DNA of 28,466 nucleotides, taken from a virus. The stretch lies in the IMG/VR virus record IMGVR_UViG_3300044591_001147, positions 1-28,466 of that record, one strand, 5' to 3'. The notes under the pieces are model-generated. The model had not been told where the DNA came from and ran no database searches. It worked only from the letters and a program-made list of their open reading frames with translations. Position numbers and translations under genes: made by a program. Numbering within the stretch: the first letter of the stretch is position 1; each line of letters opens with the position of its first letter. Below are positions 15,459 through 21,543 of the stretch, one piece after another.

Positions 15459-15925
15459 GTCCCGAGGTCGGGAATCTGAGCCCGCTGGCCATCGAGTGGC
15501 ACGCGGTGCTGCTGAAGATCTTGAAGCGGTCCGCCCCCGCGACGCGCATCACCGTGGATCTCGACAAGGAGATCCGCGGGATGCTCCGGCGGAACGAGGA
15601 GATCGAATGGGACCACATCACGGACAGCGTCGAGGCCATCCGCGAGCTGACGGAGAGCATGTTCCAGTTCAGCGTCCAGACCGTGACCGTCGAAGGCGCC
15701 GAGCTGACACGCCTGACGAACGGCCCGCTCTGGCAGCTCGTCGAGGCAACGGCCACGGCTGACGCGGATTGGTCTCCTGAGGACGAAACAACGTGGGTGC
15801 CCGAGACGCTGACCCTCGAGGTCGGCTCGTGGTGGAGGAGGCCGAAGGATGTCACGCAGCACGATCCGCGACAGCAGCGGCTGTTCGAGCAGCCCGACCC
15901 GGCGGACGACATCCGTCTCTTCTGA
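15455..15925 (+). CDS. Hypothetical protein (156 aa, GTG start)
   Basis: It begins at GTG 15455 overlapping the upstream TGA. The body is alpha/beta with a helical first half (LAIEWHAVLLKILKRS, then EIRGMLRRNEEIEWDHITDS). A beta-rich second half (SVQTVTVEGAELTRLTNGPL) leads to a C-terminal acidic tail that includes QQRLFEQPDPADDIRLF. No family is recognised. The last ~77 bp overlap the start region proposed for the next gene. Confidence 0.62.
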   Translation: MSPEVGNLSPLAIEWHAVLLKILKRSAPATRITVDLDKEIRGMLRRNEEIEWDHITDSVEAIRELTESMFQFSVQTVTVEGAELTRLTNGPLWQLVEATATADADWSPEDETTWVPETLTLEVGSWWRRPKDVTQHDPRQQRLFEQPDPADDIRLF

Positions 15926-16070
15926 CCGCGTGGAGGCGATGCTCGATGGCATCGACGCCCTCGTGGAGGGCCGGTTGTTCGGGCACCCCGAGACGGTGGC
16001 ACTATGGAACCGCGCGATGCGAGAACTTGCCGCGGTGATGGCCCAGGAGGCCGAAGGAGATCGCAAATGA
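15849..16070 (+). CDS. Hypothetical small protein (73 aa), start uncertain
   Basis: ATG 15849 has a good GGAGGAG eight bases upstream but would overlap the previous gene by 77 bp, and its first ~27 residues (Ser/Arg/Thr-rich) look like read-through of the other frame. ATG 15939 (43 aa, MLDGIDALVEGRLFGHPETV) gives a cleaner helical protein but has GGAGG only two bases away. The shared C-terminal part is helical with an ALWNRAMRELAAVMAQEAEG segment. The stop overlaps the next ATG. No family is recognised. Confidence 0.5.
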   Translation: MSRSTIRDSSGCSSSPTRRTTSVSSDRVEAMLDGIDALVEGRLFGHPETVALWNRAMRELAAVMAQEAEGDRK

Positions 16071-16351
16071 ACGGCTACATCGAGACTTTCAACTTCCGCA
16101 CCGGGCGTCATCGGAACACGATCGGGACGGCCTGGGAGGAGCTGGACGGCTGCTACAGCCGCGGATGGGTGACGGCGGTTCCGGTGATCCGTGACGGCGA
16201 GCTGCTGATGGGCAAGAGCCGGTATCTGAGCCGAACGACCGCTCAAGAGGTCGCGGAGCTGGTCGCCGCCCACGATGGGACCGTCGAGGAGCTGCGCGAG
16301 ATGGTCATCTCCCGGTGGCCCCAGGCCCTGCGCTCGGCGCTGGAGGTCTGA
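16067..16351 (+). CDS. Hypothetical protein (94 aa)
   Basis: ATGA overlap with the upstream gene and a GAAGGAGATCG leader fix the start. The protein has aromatic, beta-rich N-terminal sequence (YIETFNFRTGRHRNTIGTAW). It then has a strand (WVTAVPVIRDGELLM) and a C-terminal helical region (QEVAELVAAHDGTVEELREM). No family is recognised. It is part of the closely spaced early gene run. Confidence 0.62.
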   Translation: MNGYIETFNFRTGRHRNTIGTAWEELDGCYSRGWVTAVPVIRDGELLMGKSRYLSRTTAQEVAELVAAHDGTVEELREMVISRWPQALRSALEV

Positions 16352-16352
16352 C

Positions 16353-16568
16353 ATGCCGATGACGGAGAATGAGGTCGCGATGCTCAAGGACATCGTGACG
16401 CGCATCCGCGAGGAGTTCACGAGCGCCGTTACGGTCGCGATGGTCCGGGCTGGCTGGAGCCACGCCAGGATCCGCCGAGTGATCCAGGACGCGCTCGGGC
16501 AGGTCGAAAAGATTGACGAAGAAATGGTCCGGATCGCGTTTTCGGACTTCGAGGAGGTCGAGGCATGA
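16353..16568 (+). CDS. Hypothetical helical protein (71 aa)
   Basis: ATG 16353 lies two bases after the preceding stop with GGAGGTC upstream. It is entirely helical and charged (NEVAMLKDIVTRIREEF, then RAGWSHARIRRVIQDALGQV). This may be a small HTH-like or dimeric helical protein, but there is no clear recognition helix. Its stop overlaps the next start (ATGA). Confidence 0.6.
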   Translation: MPMTENEVAMLKDIVTRIREEFTSAVTVAMVRAGWSHARIRRVIQDALGQVEKIDEEMVRIAFSDFEEVEA

Positions 16569-16882
16569 CGGTTAGCATGGAGGTCAAGCGGTGGAGTCCG
16601 TTCGTGCGGGAGTTCACGGAGAGGCTGCTCGACGCCCTGGAGGCGGAGCTGACGATCGACCGCGTTAAGGTCTCGCCGGAGGCCGGCCCGGGTGACCGGT
16701 GGGAGCTGTCTAACTCGTGGTTCGTGCTCCCGCGGTGCGGGCTCGACGACCTCGACATCGGAGACTACATCGAGCTGGAGGCGGACTTCGCCGATGATCG
16801 CAGCGCCCTCATCCGGGCAGATGTCCACCCGCTGAACGACGACCAGGTCGGCGTGCAGCTCGAGCTGCTGGAGGTCTGCTGA
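16565..16882 (+). CDS. Hypothetical protein (105 aa)
   Basis: The start overlaps the preceding stop, behind GAGGAGGTCGAGGC. The sequence has an N-terminal helix (FVREFTERLLDALEAELTID), a middle strand region (WELSNSWFVLPRCG), an acidic stretch (DDLDIGDYIELEADFADD) and a final strand (VGVQLELLEVC). No family is recognised. The next ATG overlaps its stop by one base. Confidence 0.62.
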   Translation: MTVSMEVKRWSPFVREFTERLLDALEAELTIDRVKVSPEAGPGDRWELSNSWFVLPRCGLDDLDIGDYIELEADFADDRSALIRADVHPLNDDQVGVQLELLEVC

Positions 16883-17064
16883 TGTTCCGACAGATCCAGC
16901 CCCCGCTCGAGACGGTCGTGACCCTCGTCGAGTTCGAGGAAGGCCCGGGGCTGAGGATCGACATCCGGATCCCGTGGGACAGGCTCAAGGGCCTCGCGCA
17001 GCAGATCCGGTGGTGGTCCCGCCGGCTCGACATCCCGGAGGTGAGAGATGATCGGACCGATTAG
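16882..17064 (+). CDS. Hypothetical small protein (60 aa)
   Basis: ATG overlaps the previous stop by one base and GGAGG is seven bases upstream. It has two predicted strands (ETVVTLVEFEE, LRIDIRIPWDRL) and an aromatic basic helix (QQIRWWSRRL). The C-terminus overlaps the next gene by 17 bp. No family is recognised. Confidence 0.58.
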   Translation: MFRQIQPPLETVVTLVEFEEGPGLRIDIRIPWDRLKGLAQQIRWWSRRLDIPEVRDDRTD

Positions 17065-17299
17065 ACCGGTCGGAAACTATAGCGCGGTCGAGAGCCCGCA
17101 CGCCACCGAGACCTGCGAGGAATGCGGTAAGCTCTACCCGGCATCGTGGATACCGTCCTGGCGCCCCGGAGGGCACGCGACGAAGGTCAAATCCCGGTAC
17201 TGCGGCGAGCCGTGCCGACGCGAGGCGAAGCGACGCAACGACCGGGAACGCAAAGCAAGACAGGCCGCGGAACGACGCGGCGTAGACGTGGAGATCTGA
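17048..17299 (+). CDS. Small zinc-ribbon-like basic protein (83 aa)
   Basis: The start has GGAGGTGAG just upstream (17037-17045). Four cysteines in pairs, C23-x2-C26 and C52-x3-C56, look like a zinc-binding site. A strongly basic helical tail follows (RREAKRRNDRERKARQAAER). That composition suggests nucleic-acid binding or a small adaptor of transcription. No named family is recognised, and the HNH His/Asn residues are not evident, so I do not call a nuclease. Confidence 0.65.
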   Translation: MIGPIRPVGNYSAVESPHATETCEECGKLYPASWIPSWRPGGHATKVKSRYCGEPCRREAKRRNDRERKARQAAERRGVDVEI

Positions 17300-17300
17300 C

Positions 17301-17636
17301 ATGACGACGAAGAACCCCCCCGACGAGAAGGCCATGCACGCAGCCGCTGACGCCTACCGGGCCGGCGCGAGCCTCCGAGAGATCGCCGATAGCCTGATCG
17401 AGATGGGCTACACGGGTACCCGAGGCGGCACCCTGCACCCTTACGCCGTCGCCCTGGAGCTGCGGAAGCTCGGCGTGAAGATCCGCCCGAACGCCCGACC
17501 CGAGGAGTTCATCGCGCTCGTGTTGCGGATGACCCGCGCCGGGGCGAAGCAGGTCGAGATCGCCGAGAAGCTCGGGTGTTCTCAGCCTACCGTGAGCCTC
17601 ATCGTGCGGACCTTGCGAGCGGAGGGCAAGCTGTGA
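17301..17636 (+). CDS. Double helix-turn-helix DNA-binding protein (111 aa)
   Basis: Two HTH-like units can be read: about 16-56 (YRAGASLREIADSL, then TLHPYAVALELRKLGV) and about 67-107 (VLRMTRAGAKQVEIAEKLGC, then SQPTVSLIVRTLRAEGKL). The second is an excellent match to the classic pattern with a turn at KLGCSQPT. The start is ATG 17301, next to the previous stop. Its own stop overlaps the GTG of the next, larger HTH protein, so the two are probably co-translated. Likely role: transcriptional regulator or site-specific DNA-binding protein. Confidence 0.75.
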   Translation: MTTKNPPDEKAMHAAADAYRAGASLREIADSLIEMGYTGTRGGTLHPYAVALELRKLGVKIRPNARPEEFIALVLRMTRAGAKQVEIAEKLGCSQPTVSLIVRTLRAEGKL

Positions 17637-18319
17637 AGACGAAGCAACAGATCCGGGATCAGATCCGGGAGTATCTCGAGCAGGGACGGACGCAGGAGCA
17701 GATCGCCGGTGAACTCGGGACGACTCAACCGGCCATCTCGCAGATGATCACCCGAATGGAGCAGGCCGGAGAGATCGCCCCGCGCAGGCGCGTGCGCGAC
17801 CCGAAGTTCGTGTCGGCCGTCGTGAAGCTCTACAACGGCGGCGCCACCGTCGCTGAGATCAGTGTGGCTCTCGGGCGGAACCTGTCGACCTGCTACGCCG
17901 TCATCCGGGAGCTGGTCACGGTGGGTGCGCTCAATGGCAAGGGCTCGGGCCGTCGCTGCCAGCCCGGGCACGAGGACGCCGTGCAAACCGTGCTGGAGAT
18001 GACGAAGTCCGGCGCGACCATCGCCGAGATCGCCGCCGCGATCAATCGGTCGGATAACTGGGTCGTGCGGATGCGGGCGACGCTCCGGGCGCAGGGCAGG
18101 CTCGCGAAGGACCCGGGACGCCGCGGGTTCGGTCGAATTGACTGGGAGCCCAAGATCCCGCAGATCCGGCGGATGATCGAGGCAGGGCACGCGGTCGAGG
18201 CCATCTCGTTCGCGATCGGCGTCAACGTCGAGAGCCTGCGCCGGAAGCTCCGGGAGCTGGGCATCCAGAGCAACCGGCAGAAGGCCCTGGCGCGGTACCG
18301 TGGCGGGAGGTCAATCTGA
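17633..18319 (+). CDS. Tandem four-unit helix-turn-helix protein (228 aa)
   Basis: It starts at GTG 17633 overlapping the preceding TGA. Four HTH-like units run through the whole chain: about 11-46 (EQIAGELGTTQPAISQMITR), 60-100 (AEISVALGRNLSTCYAVIRE), 114-156 (AEIAAAINRSDNWVVRMRAT) and 176-212 (EAISFAIGVNVESLRRKLRE). Each carries the GAT/GRT-x-x-(E)I-A pattern before the turn. There is no catalytic domain, so this is not a recombinase or transposase as written. It would read an extended, repeated DNA site or bridge several sites. With the neighbouring two-HTH protein it makes six units in a row, which looks like repeat duplication. I know of no named family with exactly this build. Confidence 0.75.
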   Translation: MKTKQQIRDQIREYLEQGRTQEQIAGELGTTQPAISQMITRMEQAGEIAPRRRVRDPKFVSAVVKLYNGGATVAEISVALGRNLSTCYAVIRELVTVGALNGKGSGRRCQPGHEDAVQTVLEMTKSGATIAEIAAAINRSDNWVVRMRATLRAQGRLAKDPGRRGFGRIDWEPKIPQIRRMIEAGHAVEAISFAIGVNVESLRRKLRELGIQSNRQKALARYRGGRSI

Positions 18320-18486
18320 TGACGAGACAGGAGCGCGCCATGGTCGCCTTGCGTGACGTGATCGAGACACTGCTTGTCGAGTGGGGCTCGCTGAACCGAC
18401 CATCGACGATGGCAGTGAGATTCACGGACCTCGTGGTCCTCGAGGAGCTATGCGGCGTGATCGACGATGTGAAGGAGCAGGAATGA
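18319..18486 (+). CDS. Small helical protein, paralogue A (55 aa)
   Basis: ATG 18319 overlaps the HTH gene stop by one base, with GGGAGG nine bases upstream. It starts MTRQERAMVALRDVIETLLV and is helical. The following gene starts MTRQEQAQLAMWELIEDIVA at the same spacing, so the two are tandem paralogues. No family is recognised. The stop overlaps the next ATG. Confidence 0.6.
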   Translation: MTRQERAMVALRDVIETLLVEWGSLNRPSTMAVRFTDLVVLEELCGVIDDVKEQE

Positions 18487-18653
18487 CCAGGCAGGAGCAG
18501 GCGCAGCTCGCGATGTGGGAGCTGATCGAGGATATCGTGGCTGATTGGGCAGCTCGTGACCGCCAGGAGATCTACGCGATCCGGAAGGTCCGGATGGCGG
18601 AGCTTGAACGGCTCATCGACGAGGCGAGCGACTGGACTGAGGGGGGCGTGTGA
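18483..18653 (+). CDS. Small helical protein, paralogue B (56 aa)
   Basis: The start is ATG 18483 with AGGAG upstream, overlapping the previous stop (ATGA). The first ~25 residues parallel the preceding 55-aa protein (MTRQE, then a helix with W/L-x-E-x-I-x-D/T), and then they diverge: DRQEIYAIRKVRMAELERLI here. Likely a gene duplicated in place and now divergent. Function unknown. Confidence 0.6.
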   Translation: MTRQEQAQLAMWELIEDIVADWAARDRQEIYAIRKVRMAELERLIDEASDWTEGGV

Positions 18654-18880
18654 TGGAGAACGAAGCTTACAAGTGGCTAAGCGAGTGGGTCAGTGAAGGT
18701 TGCAGGTGGGTTGATGGAGATGATGTACATAAAGATTATATTTACCCGTTAACTTGTTTTCGATTTAAATCTTATAACGAAAGTCTATATGGACAGTATT
18801 TAGGGTTTTACGAAGGCATGTGTCAACTCCTGGCTGACGCCGAATCCGGACGCAAAATGCGGGAGGGTGACAATGGATAA
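18653..18880 (+). CDS. Stand-alone AYKWLS-domain protein (75 aa)
   Basis: ATG 18653 has GGGGGG six bases upstream; GTG 18650 is an alternative one codon earlier. It starts MENEAYKWLSEWVSEGCRWV and ends with a MCQLLADAESGRKMREG motif that recurs in the next gene's N-terminus. The middle is Tyr/Phe-rich and strikingly A+T-rich in DNA (about 18720-18800), unlike its neighbours, a sign of separate origin. No known family is recognised. Confidence 0.68.
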   Translation: MENEAYKWLSEWVSEGCRWVDGDDVHKDYIYPLTCFRFKSYNESLYGQYLGFYEGMCQLLADAESGRKMREGDNG

Positions 18881-19424
18881 TCAAGCATACAAGTGGCTGA
18901 GTCAGTGGGTCAAAGATGGCGGAAAATCATTCGGATATGAGTCTGACGGATGCGGATCATATTATGTCACGCTTGGTTATCAGCGATCATCGTGCATAGA
19001 TTTTAATGACTTAAAAATGGACATTAGCCAACTTCTCGAAGACGCTGAGGCAGGCAGAAAGCTGCGAGACGGTGCTGCGACGGACGTGTGGTCGACGATT
19101 GACGCGGGTTTCAGCGCCTACCAAGAGCAATCGCAGCGGACGGCCCGGACGGAGATGCTCTATCGTGACCGCCTGGCCGTCGCGGCCCTCGGGCTCGTGG
19201 GCGAGGCTGCCGAGGTCTCGGAGGCGGTCAAGAAACACATCGGCCACGGCCACGACCTGGACACGCTGGCCATGCTCGAGGAGCTAGGGGACGTGCTATG
19301 GTACATCGCGGAGCTGACGAGCCTGCTCGGTTCCGAGATGGGCGTGGTGGCAGGGATGAACGTGGCGAAGCTCCGGGCGCGATACCCGGACGGGTTCAGC
19401 GAGGAGGCAAGCCGTGAGCGGTGA
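18873..19424 (+). CDS. MazG-type nucleotide pyrophosphohydrolase fused to AYKWLS domain (183 aa)
   Basis: Residues 1-67 repeat the preceding protein (NQAYKWLSQWVKDG and ISQLLEDAEAGRKLRDG). From about 72 the chain is a MazG-like all-alpha NTP pyrophosphatase. The metal-binding signature is seen as E111-x2-E114 (VGEAAEVSEAVKK) and E137-x2-D140 (LEELGDVLWYIAEL). MazG-type enzymes hydrolyse (d)NTPs, and some phage members act on alarmones or altered nucleotides. ATG 18873 is chosen for GGGAGG six bases upstream. The first third is A+T-rich and the MazG part GC-rich, so the fusion looks recent. Confidence 0.82.
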   Translation: MDNQAYKWLSQWVKDGGKSFGYESDGCGSYYVTLGYQRSSCIDFNDLKMDISQLLEDAEAGRKLRDGAATDVWSTIDAGFSAYQEQSQRTARTEMLYRDRLAVAALGLVGEAAEVSEAVKKHIGHGHDLDTLAMLEELGDVLWYIAELTSLLGSEMGVVAGMNVAKLRARYPDGFSEEASRER

Positions 19425-19554
19425 ACATGAGCGCGAGAGGATGCGGGCGCGACAGGACGAGGACGACCAGGTGCTGCACCGGGCGCTCCGGCTCCTGGCG
19501 GAAGCGACTGCCACGCTCATCGAGCAGCGTGAGAAACGCGACGGGATCGGGTAG
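19414..19554 (+). CDS. Small charged helical protein (46 aa, GTG start)
   Basis: GTG 19414 follows a strong GAGGAGG six bases upstream and overlaps the end of the MazG gene. The chain is a single highly charged helix (GEHERERMRARQDEDDQVLH, then LLAEATATLIEQREKR). A translated gene is plausible because of the site, but its role is unknown. Confidence 0.52.
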   Translation: MSGEHERERMRARQDEDDQVLHRALRLLAEATATLIEQREKRDGIG

Positions 19555-19557
19555 AAT
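19529..19557 (+). promoter_or_regulatory. Weak candidate promoter before the hairpin leader
   Basis: GTGAGA (19529-19534), a 17-bp spacer and TAGAAT (19552-19557). The -10 is good and the -35 poor. It would give a transcript whose leader holds the hairpin at 19577-19615. Low certainty. Confidence 0.3.
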
Positions 19558-19576
19558 CAGGGTGTCCACCACCCGC

Positions 19577-19615
19577 ATGCCCGGTAGCCCTCGAGAGGTT
19601 CGAGGGGCCGGGCAT
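19577..19615 (+). other. Long leader hairpin before the HTH/zinc protein
   Basis: ATGCCCGG (19577-19584) pairs with CCGGGCAT (19608-19615), and inside it CCCTCGA (19588-19594) pairs with TCGAGGG (19600-19606). There is no U-run after it, so it is more a structured leader or processing site than a standard terminator. The next gene's Shine-Dalgarno begins about 11 bases downstream. Confidence 0.6.
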
Positions 19616-19636
19616 CGCGCTAGCAAGGAGATCGAT

Positions 19637-20266
19637 ATGGCATGGCAAGTTCGGGACATCAACGAGAACGACGTGGCGGCAATCGTCGACGTGCTGAAGC
19701 ACGGACCGATTCACGTCACGGAGCTGGCACGGAAGCTCAACCGGTCGGACGCGTGGGTGCGCTGGGTCGCGAACCGGATGGTAGAGGTCGGGCGCGGTAA
19801 GGAACTCAAGGGGCTCATGAGCTACCGGCGCGGCCAGTCGCGAATGGAGATCCCGTACGTCGAGAACCTCAAGCGCAACCGGAAGATCACCGCCGAGAGA
19901 CCGAAGGTCACCGCCGTCGGCTGTCGTTACTGCGGGCTCCTCGGCCAGCTGGTCGGGCAGTCGAAGGGGCGGCAGAGGACCGTGTGTGACACCTGCACGC
20001 CAGACGCTGACCTCCAGCAGCGTGACCCGGATCACACGAGGACGTGGCGCGATGACGCCCGGTGGAAGTCGATCCTCGCGAAAGCTCACCAGGCGACCGG
20101 TGGCTGTCTGATCTGCGGCAGCCCCCGGGCGGCCCTCCGGGACGGGCGATACTGCGACTGGCGACACGACCCTATCATGCTCGACCCCGGCGAGTTCGAC
20201 GCGCTCCTCGACAGGTACAGCGCAGCCCCGAGCCGGTGGGATACCTTCGGGAACCGGGTCCGGTGA
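19637..20266 (+). CDS. HTH and double zinc-site protein (209 aa)
   Basis: The start is set by CAAGGAGATCGAT upstream. Residues about 11-58 form a winged-HTH-like unit (IHVTELARKLNRSDAWVRWV). Two cysteine clusters follow: C96-x2-C99 with C117-x2-C120, a treble-clef or ribbon-like site; then C157-x2-C160 with C173 and H177. The mixture suggests a DNA-binding regulator. An HNH-type nuclease is an alternative for the second cluster but its catalytic His/Asn pattern is not clear. The NRSDAWV turn is shared with unit 3 of the four-HTH protein (NRSDNWV), hinting at common ancestry. The stop overlaps the next GTG. Confidence 0.72.
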   Translation: MAWQVRDINENDVAAIVDVLKHGPIHVTELARKLNRSDAWVRWVANRMVEVGRGKELKGLMSYRRGQSRMEIPYVENLKRNRKITAERPKVTAVGCRYCGLLGQLVGQSKGRQRTVCDTCTPDADLQQRDPDHTRTWRDDARWKSILAKAHQATGGCLICGSPRAALRDGRYCDWRHDPIMLDPGEFDALLDRYSAAPSRWDTFGNRVR

Positions 20267-20400
20267 ACCGACCGAGCGGCGACCCCGGGGCCGATGACGC
20301 CGACCGCCAGGACGACGAGCTGGAGCAGCAGCTCGACAACGCGGACGACACCGCCGGGCTCCTCGCGTGGCTGCGCCGTGGTATGATCATCCCGGGGTGA
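20263..20400 (+). CDS. Small acidic protein (45 aa, GTG start)
   Basis: GTG 20263 overlaps the previous TGA. The sequence is acidic and hydrophilic (DPGADDADRQDDELEQQLDN) with a short hydrophobic end (GLLAWLRRGMIIPG). There is no good Shine-Dalgarno, so expression would depend on coupling. No family is recognised. Confidence 0.48.
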   Translation: MNRPSGDPGADDADRQDDELEQQLDNADDTAGLLAWLRRGMIIPG

Positions 20401-20483
20401 ACAGCTAGGCCGCGAGGCTGAAAGGGACGGGGCCCCCCGAAGACAAACCGCCCTGGCGCACGCGCCGCTCTCGATCTCCTTCG

Positions 20484-20514
20484 ATCACCCGGGTCTCGGC
20501 CCGGGTGATTTTTT
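20484..20514 (+). terminator. Rho-independent terminator
   Basis: A perfect 10-bp stem, ATCACCCGGG (20484-20493) with CCCGGGTGAT (20500-20509), with a 6-base loop and a run of six T. It ends the early transcript just before the next promoter module. Confidence 0.88.
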
Positions 20515-20527
20515 GCGCAGAAAAGTG

Positions 20528-20557
20528 TTGACACCTTGATACGGGGCGTCGTAGTAT
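20528..20557 (+). promoter_or_regulatory. Promoter module copy 1
   Basis: TTGACA (20528-20533), an 18-bp spacer and TAGTAT (20552-20557), followed by a leader CATCGAGAGCGCACCAC and GAAGGAGACACCGAG before ATG 20601. Nearly the same sequence recurs at 21221-21293. It sits directly after a strong terminator. Confidence 0.75.
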
Positions 20558-20600
20558 TAATTCATCGAGAGCGCACCACCCACCCGAAGGAGACACCGAG

Positions 20601-20798
20601 ATGACCACCTACACGATCGGCGAGCACGTTTATGTCTGGGACCGCAAGGGAGACGCCGAGGCAGCATTCATCGAGTTCATCTACGCTGACGGTTATGTTA
20701 AGGTCTCGGTCCCCCGGTCGAACGGAATCCCCCAGGAGCGGATGGTGACGATGCGAGAGATCGAAATCGTGACCCCCTGGGAGCGGCTGATCCGATAA
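20601..20798 (+). CDS. Small beta-rich protein (65 aa)
   Basis: The leader with GAAGGAGACACCGAG fixes ATG 20601. The sequence suggests a small SH3/KOW-like beta barrel (IGEHVYVWDRKGDAEAAFIE, then DGYVKVSVPRSNG, then REIEIVTPWERLI). It is the only gene between a terminator-promoter module and a GAAA-loop hairpin, so it can be strongly and separately expressed. No function is recognised. A host-takeover or regulatory role would be guesswork. Confidence 0.68.
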   Translation: MTTYTIGEHVYVWDRKGDAEAAFIEFIYADGYVKVSVPRSNGIPQERMVTMREIEIVTPWERLIR

Positions 20799-20809
20799 TC
20801 CAGCCACCA

Positions 20810-20829
20810 GCCCCCGGGAAACCGGGGGC
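20810..20829 (+). other. GAAA-tetraloop hairpin between small genes
   Basis: The core CCCCCGGGAAACCGGGGG (20811-20828) forms a 7-8 bp GC stem with a GAAA loop and no U-run. The same 18-base core is found at 21544-21561, where T-rich sequence follows. Probably partial termination or a transcript-stabilising end. Confidence 0.65.
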
Positions 20830-20855
20830 GCACCCACACCCGAAGGAGATCCGAG

Positions 20856-21158
20856 ATGAACCACGGTAAGCAGCTGATGCACCTGAGCGGTAAGAACCCG
20901 ATGTATGCGACCGCCTGCGGAAACCGCGGCAACCACGCGATCAGCACCCGGGACATGAGCAAGGTCGAGTGCGGCAAGTGCAAGCGGAACAAGGCCTATC
21001 AGAGCTGGGCCGCGAAGCAGGAGCAGGTGACATATGACGATGGCCTCGGGGTGGAGGGATGGGAGCCGGTCGAGATCGACCTCGACGAGGAGGTCCGCAA
21101 GGCTCGCGCTTACGAGAGCCTCAAGATGGTCGATGTCTGGGGCCTCTGGCCAGCCTGA
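20856..21158 (+). CDS. Small zinc-binding-like protein (100 aa)
   Basis: The start follows CACCCACACCCGAAGGAGATCCGAG, a leader shared with the neighbouring small genes. It has a likely zinc site H9-x11-C21-x17-C39-x2-C42 (MHLSG, TACGN, VECGKC), a pattern seen in small actinophage and other phage proteins. A basic helix (KRNKAYQSWAAKQEQ) and an acidic C-terminal part ending MVDVWGLWPA follow. Function unknown; it may bind nucleic acid or a host protein. Confidence 0.66.
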   Translation: MNHGKQLMHLSGKNPMYATACGNRGNHAISTRDMSKVECGKCKRNKAYQSWAAKQEQVTYDDGLGVEGWEPVEIDLDEEVRKARAYESLKMVDVWGLWPA

Positions 21159-21173
21159 CCCGCAACCACCACG

Positions 21174-21208
21174 AGCCCCGGGGAGAGATTCCCGGGGCTA
21201 AACTTTTT
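21174..21208 (+). terminator. Probable terminator
   Basis: A 9-bp stem, AGCCCCGGG (21174-21182) and CCCGGGGCT (21191-21199), loop of 8, then AAAC and TTTTT. Slightly separated from the T-run but well placed before promoter copy 2. Confidence 0.75.
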
Positions 21209-21220
21209 CGTGGAAAAGTA

Positions 21221-21250
21221 TTGACACCTTGATACGTCCCCGAGTAGTAT
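21221..21250 (+). promoter_or_regulatory. Promoter module copy 2
   Basis: TTGACA (21221-21226), 18-bp spacer, TAGTAT (21245-21250), then CATCGAGAGCGCACCACTCAC and GAAGGAGACACCGAG. It matches copy 1 over the promoter and leader, with changes mainly in the middle of the spacer. Confidence 0.75.
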
Positions 21251-21293
21251 TAATACATCGAGAGCGCACCACTCACACGAAGGAGACACCGAG

Positions 21294-21536
21294 ATGTTCA
21301 TCGACACTTTCGAAGAGGGCTACATGACCATGGATTCTTACGGGCTCCTCGCTCAGTTCGGATTCATCAAGGACGAAGAGGACGGCACCGGAACCACGGC
21401 AACGATCGCCGAGATCGCGAACTTCATGGAGTGGACCCCGATCTACGCGTACCGGATGGTGATGAACATGGCGAAAGCCAAGTATGTCAAGTTTGAACCT
21501 ACTGGCCCGCGCGAGGCGCTTGTCACCCTCATCTAA
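21294..21536 (+). CDS. Small winged-HTH-like protein (80 aa)
   Basis: The start is fixed by the duplicated leader ending GGAGACACCGAG. The core TIAEIANFMEWTPIYAYRMV followed by KYVKFEPTGPREALVTL looks like a small winged helix with a C-terminal wing. It is under its own promoter and ends at a terminator, directly before the packaging region. It may regulate late genes, but that is inferred from position and fold only. Confidence 0.68.
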   Translation: MFIDTFEEGYMTMDSYGLLAQFGFIKDEEDGTGTTATIAEIANFMEWTPIYAYRMVMNMAKAKYVKFEPTGPREALVTLI

Positions 21537-21543
21537 CGAACGG

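Noticed and set aside
15607-15762. Internal ATG behind GAGGAGATCGA inside the 156-aa gene
   Set aside because: It resembles the shared start cassette but the resulting frame is Arg/Pro/His-rich with no plausible protein.
15347-16828. 493-residue minus-strand frame across several small early genes
   Set aside because: It spans many forward genes that have ribosome sites and coupled starts; no domain is visible.
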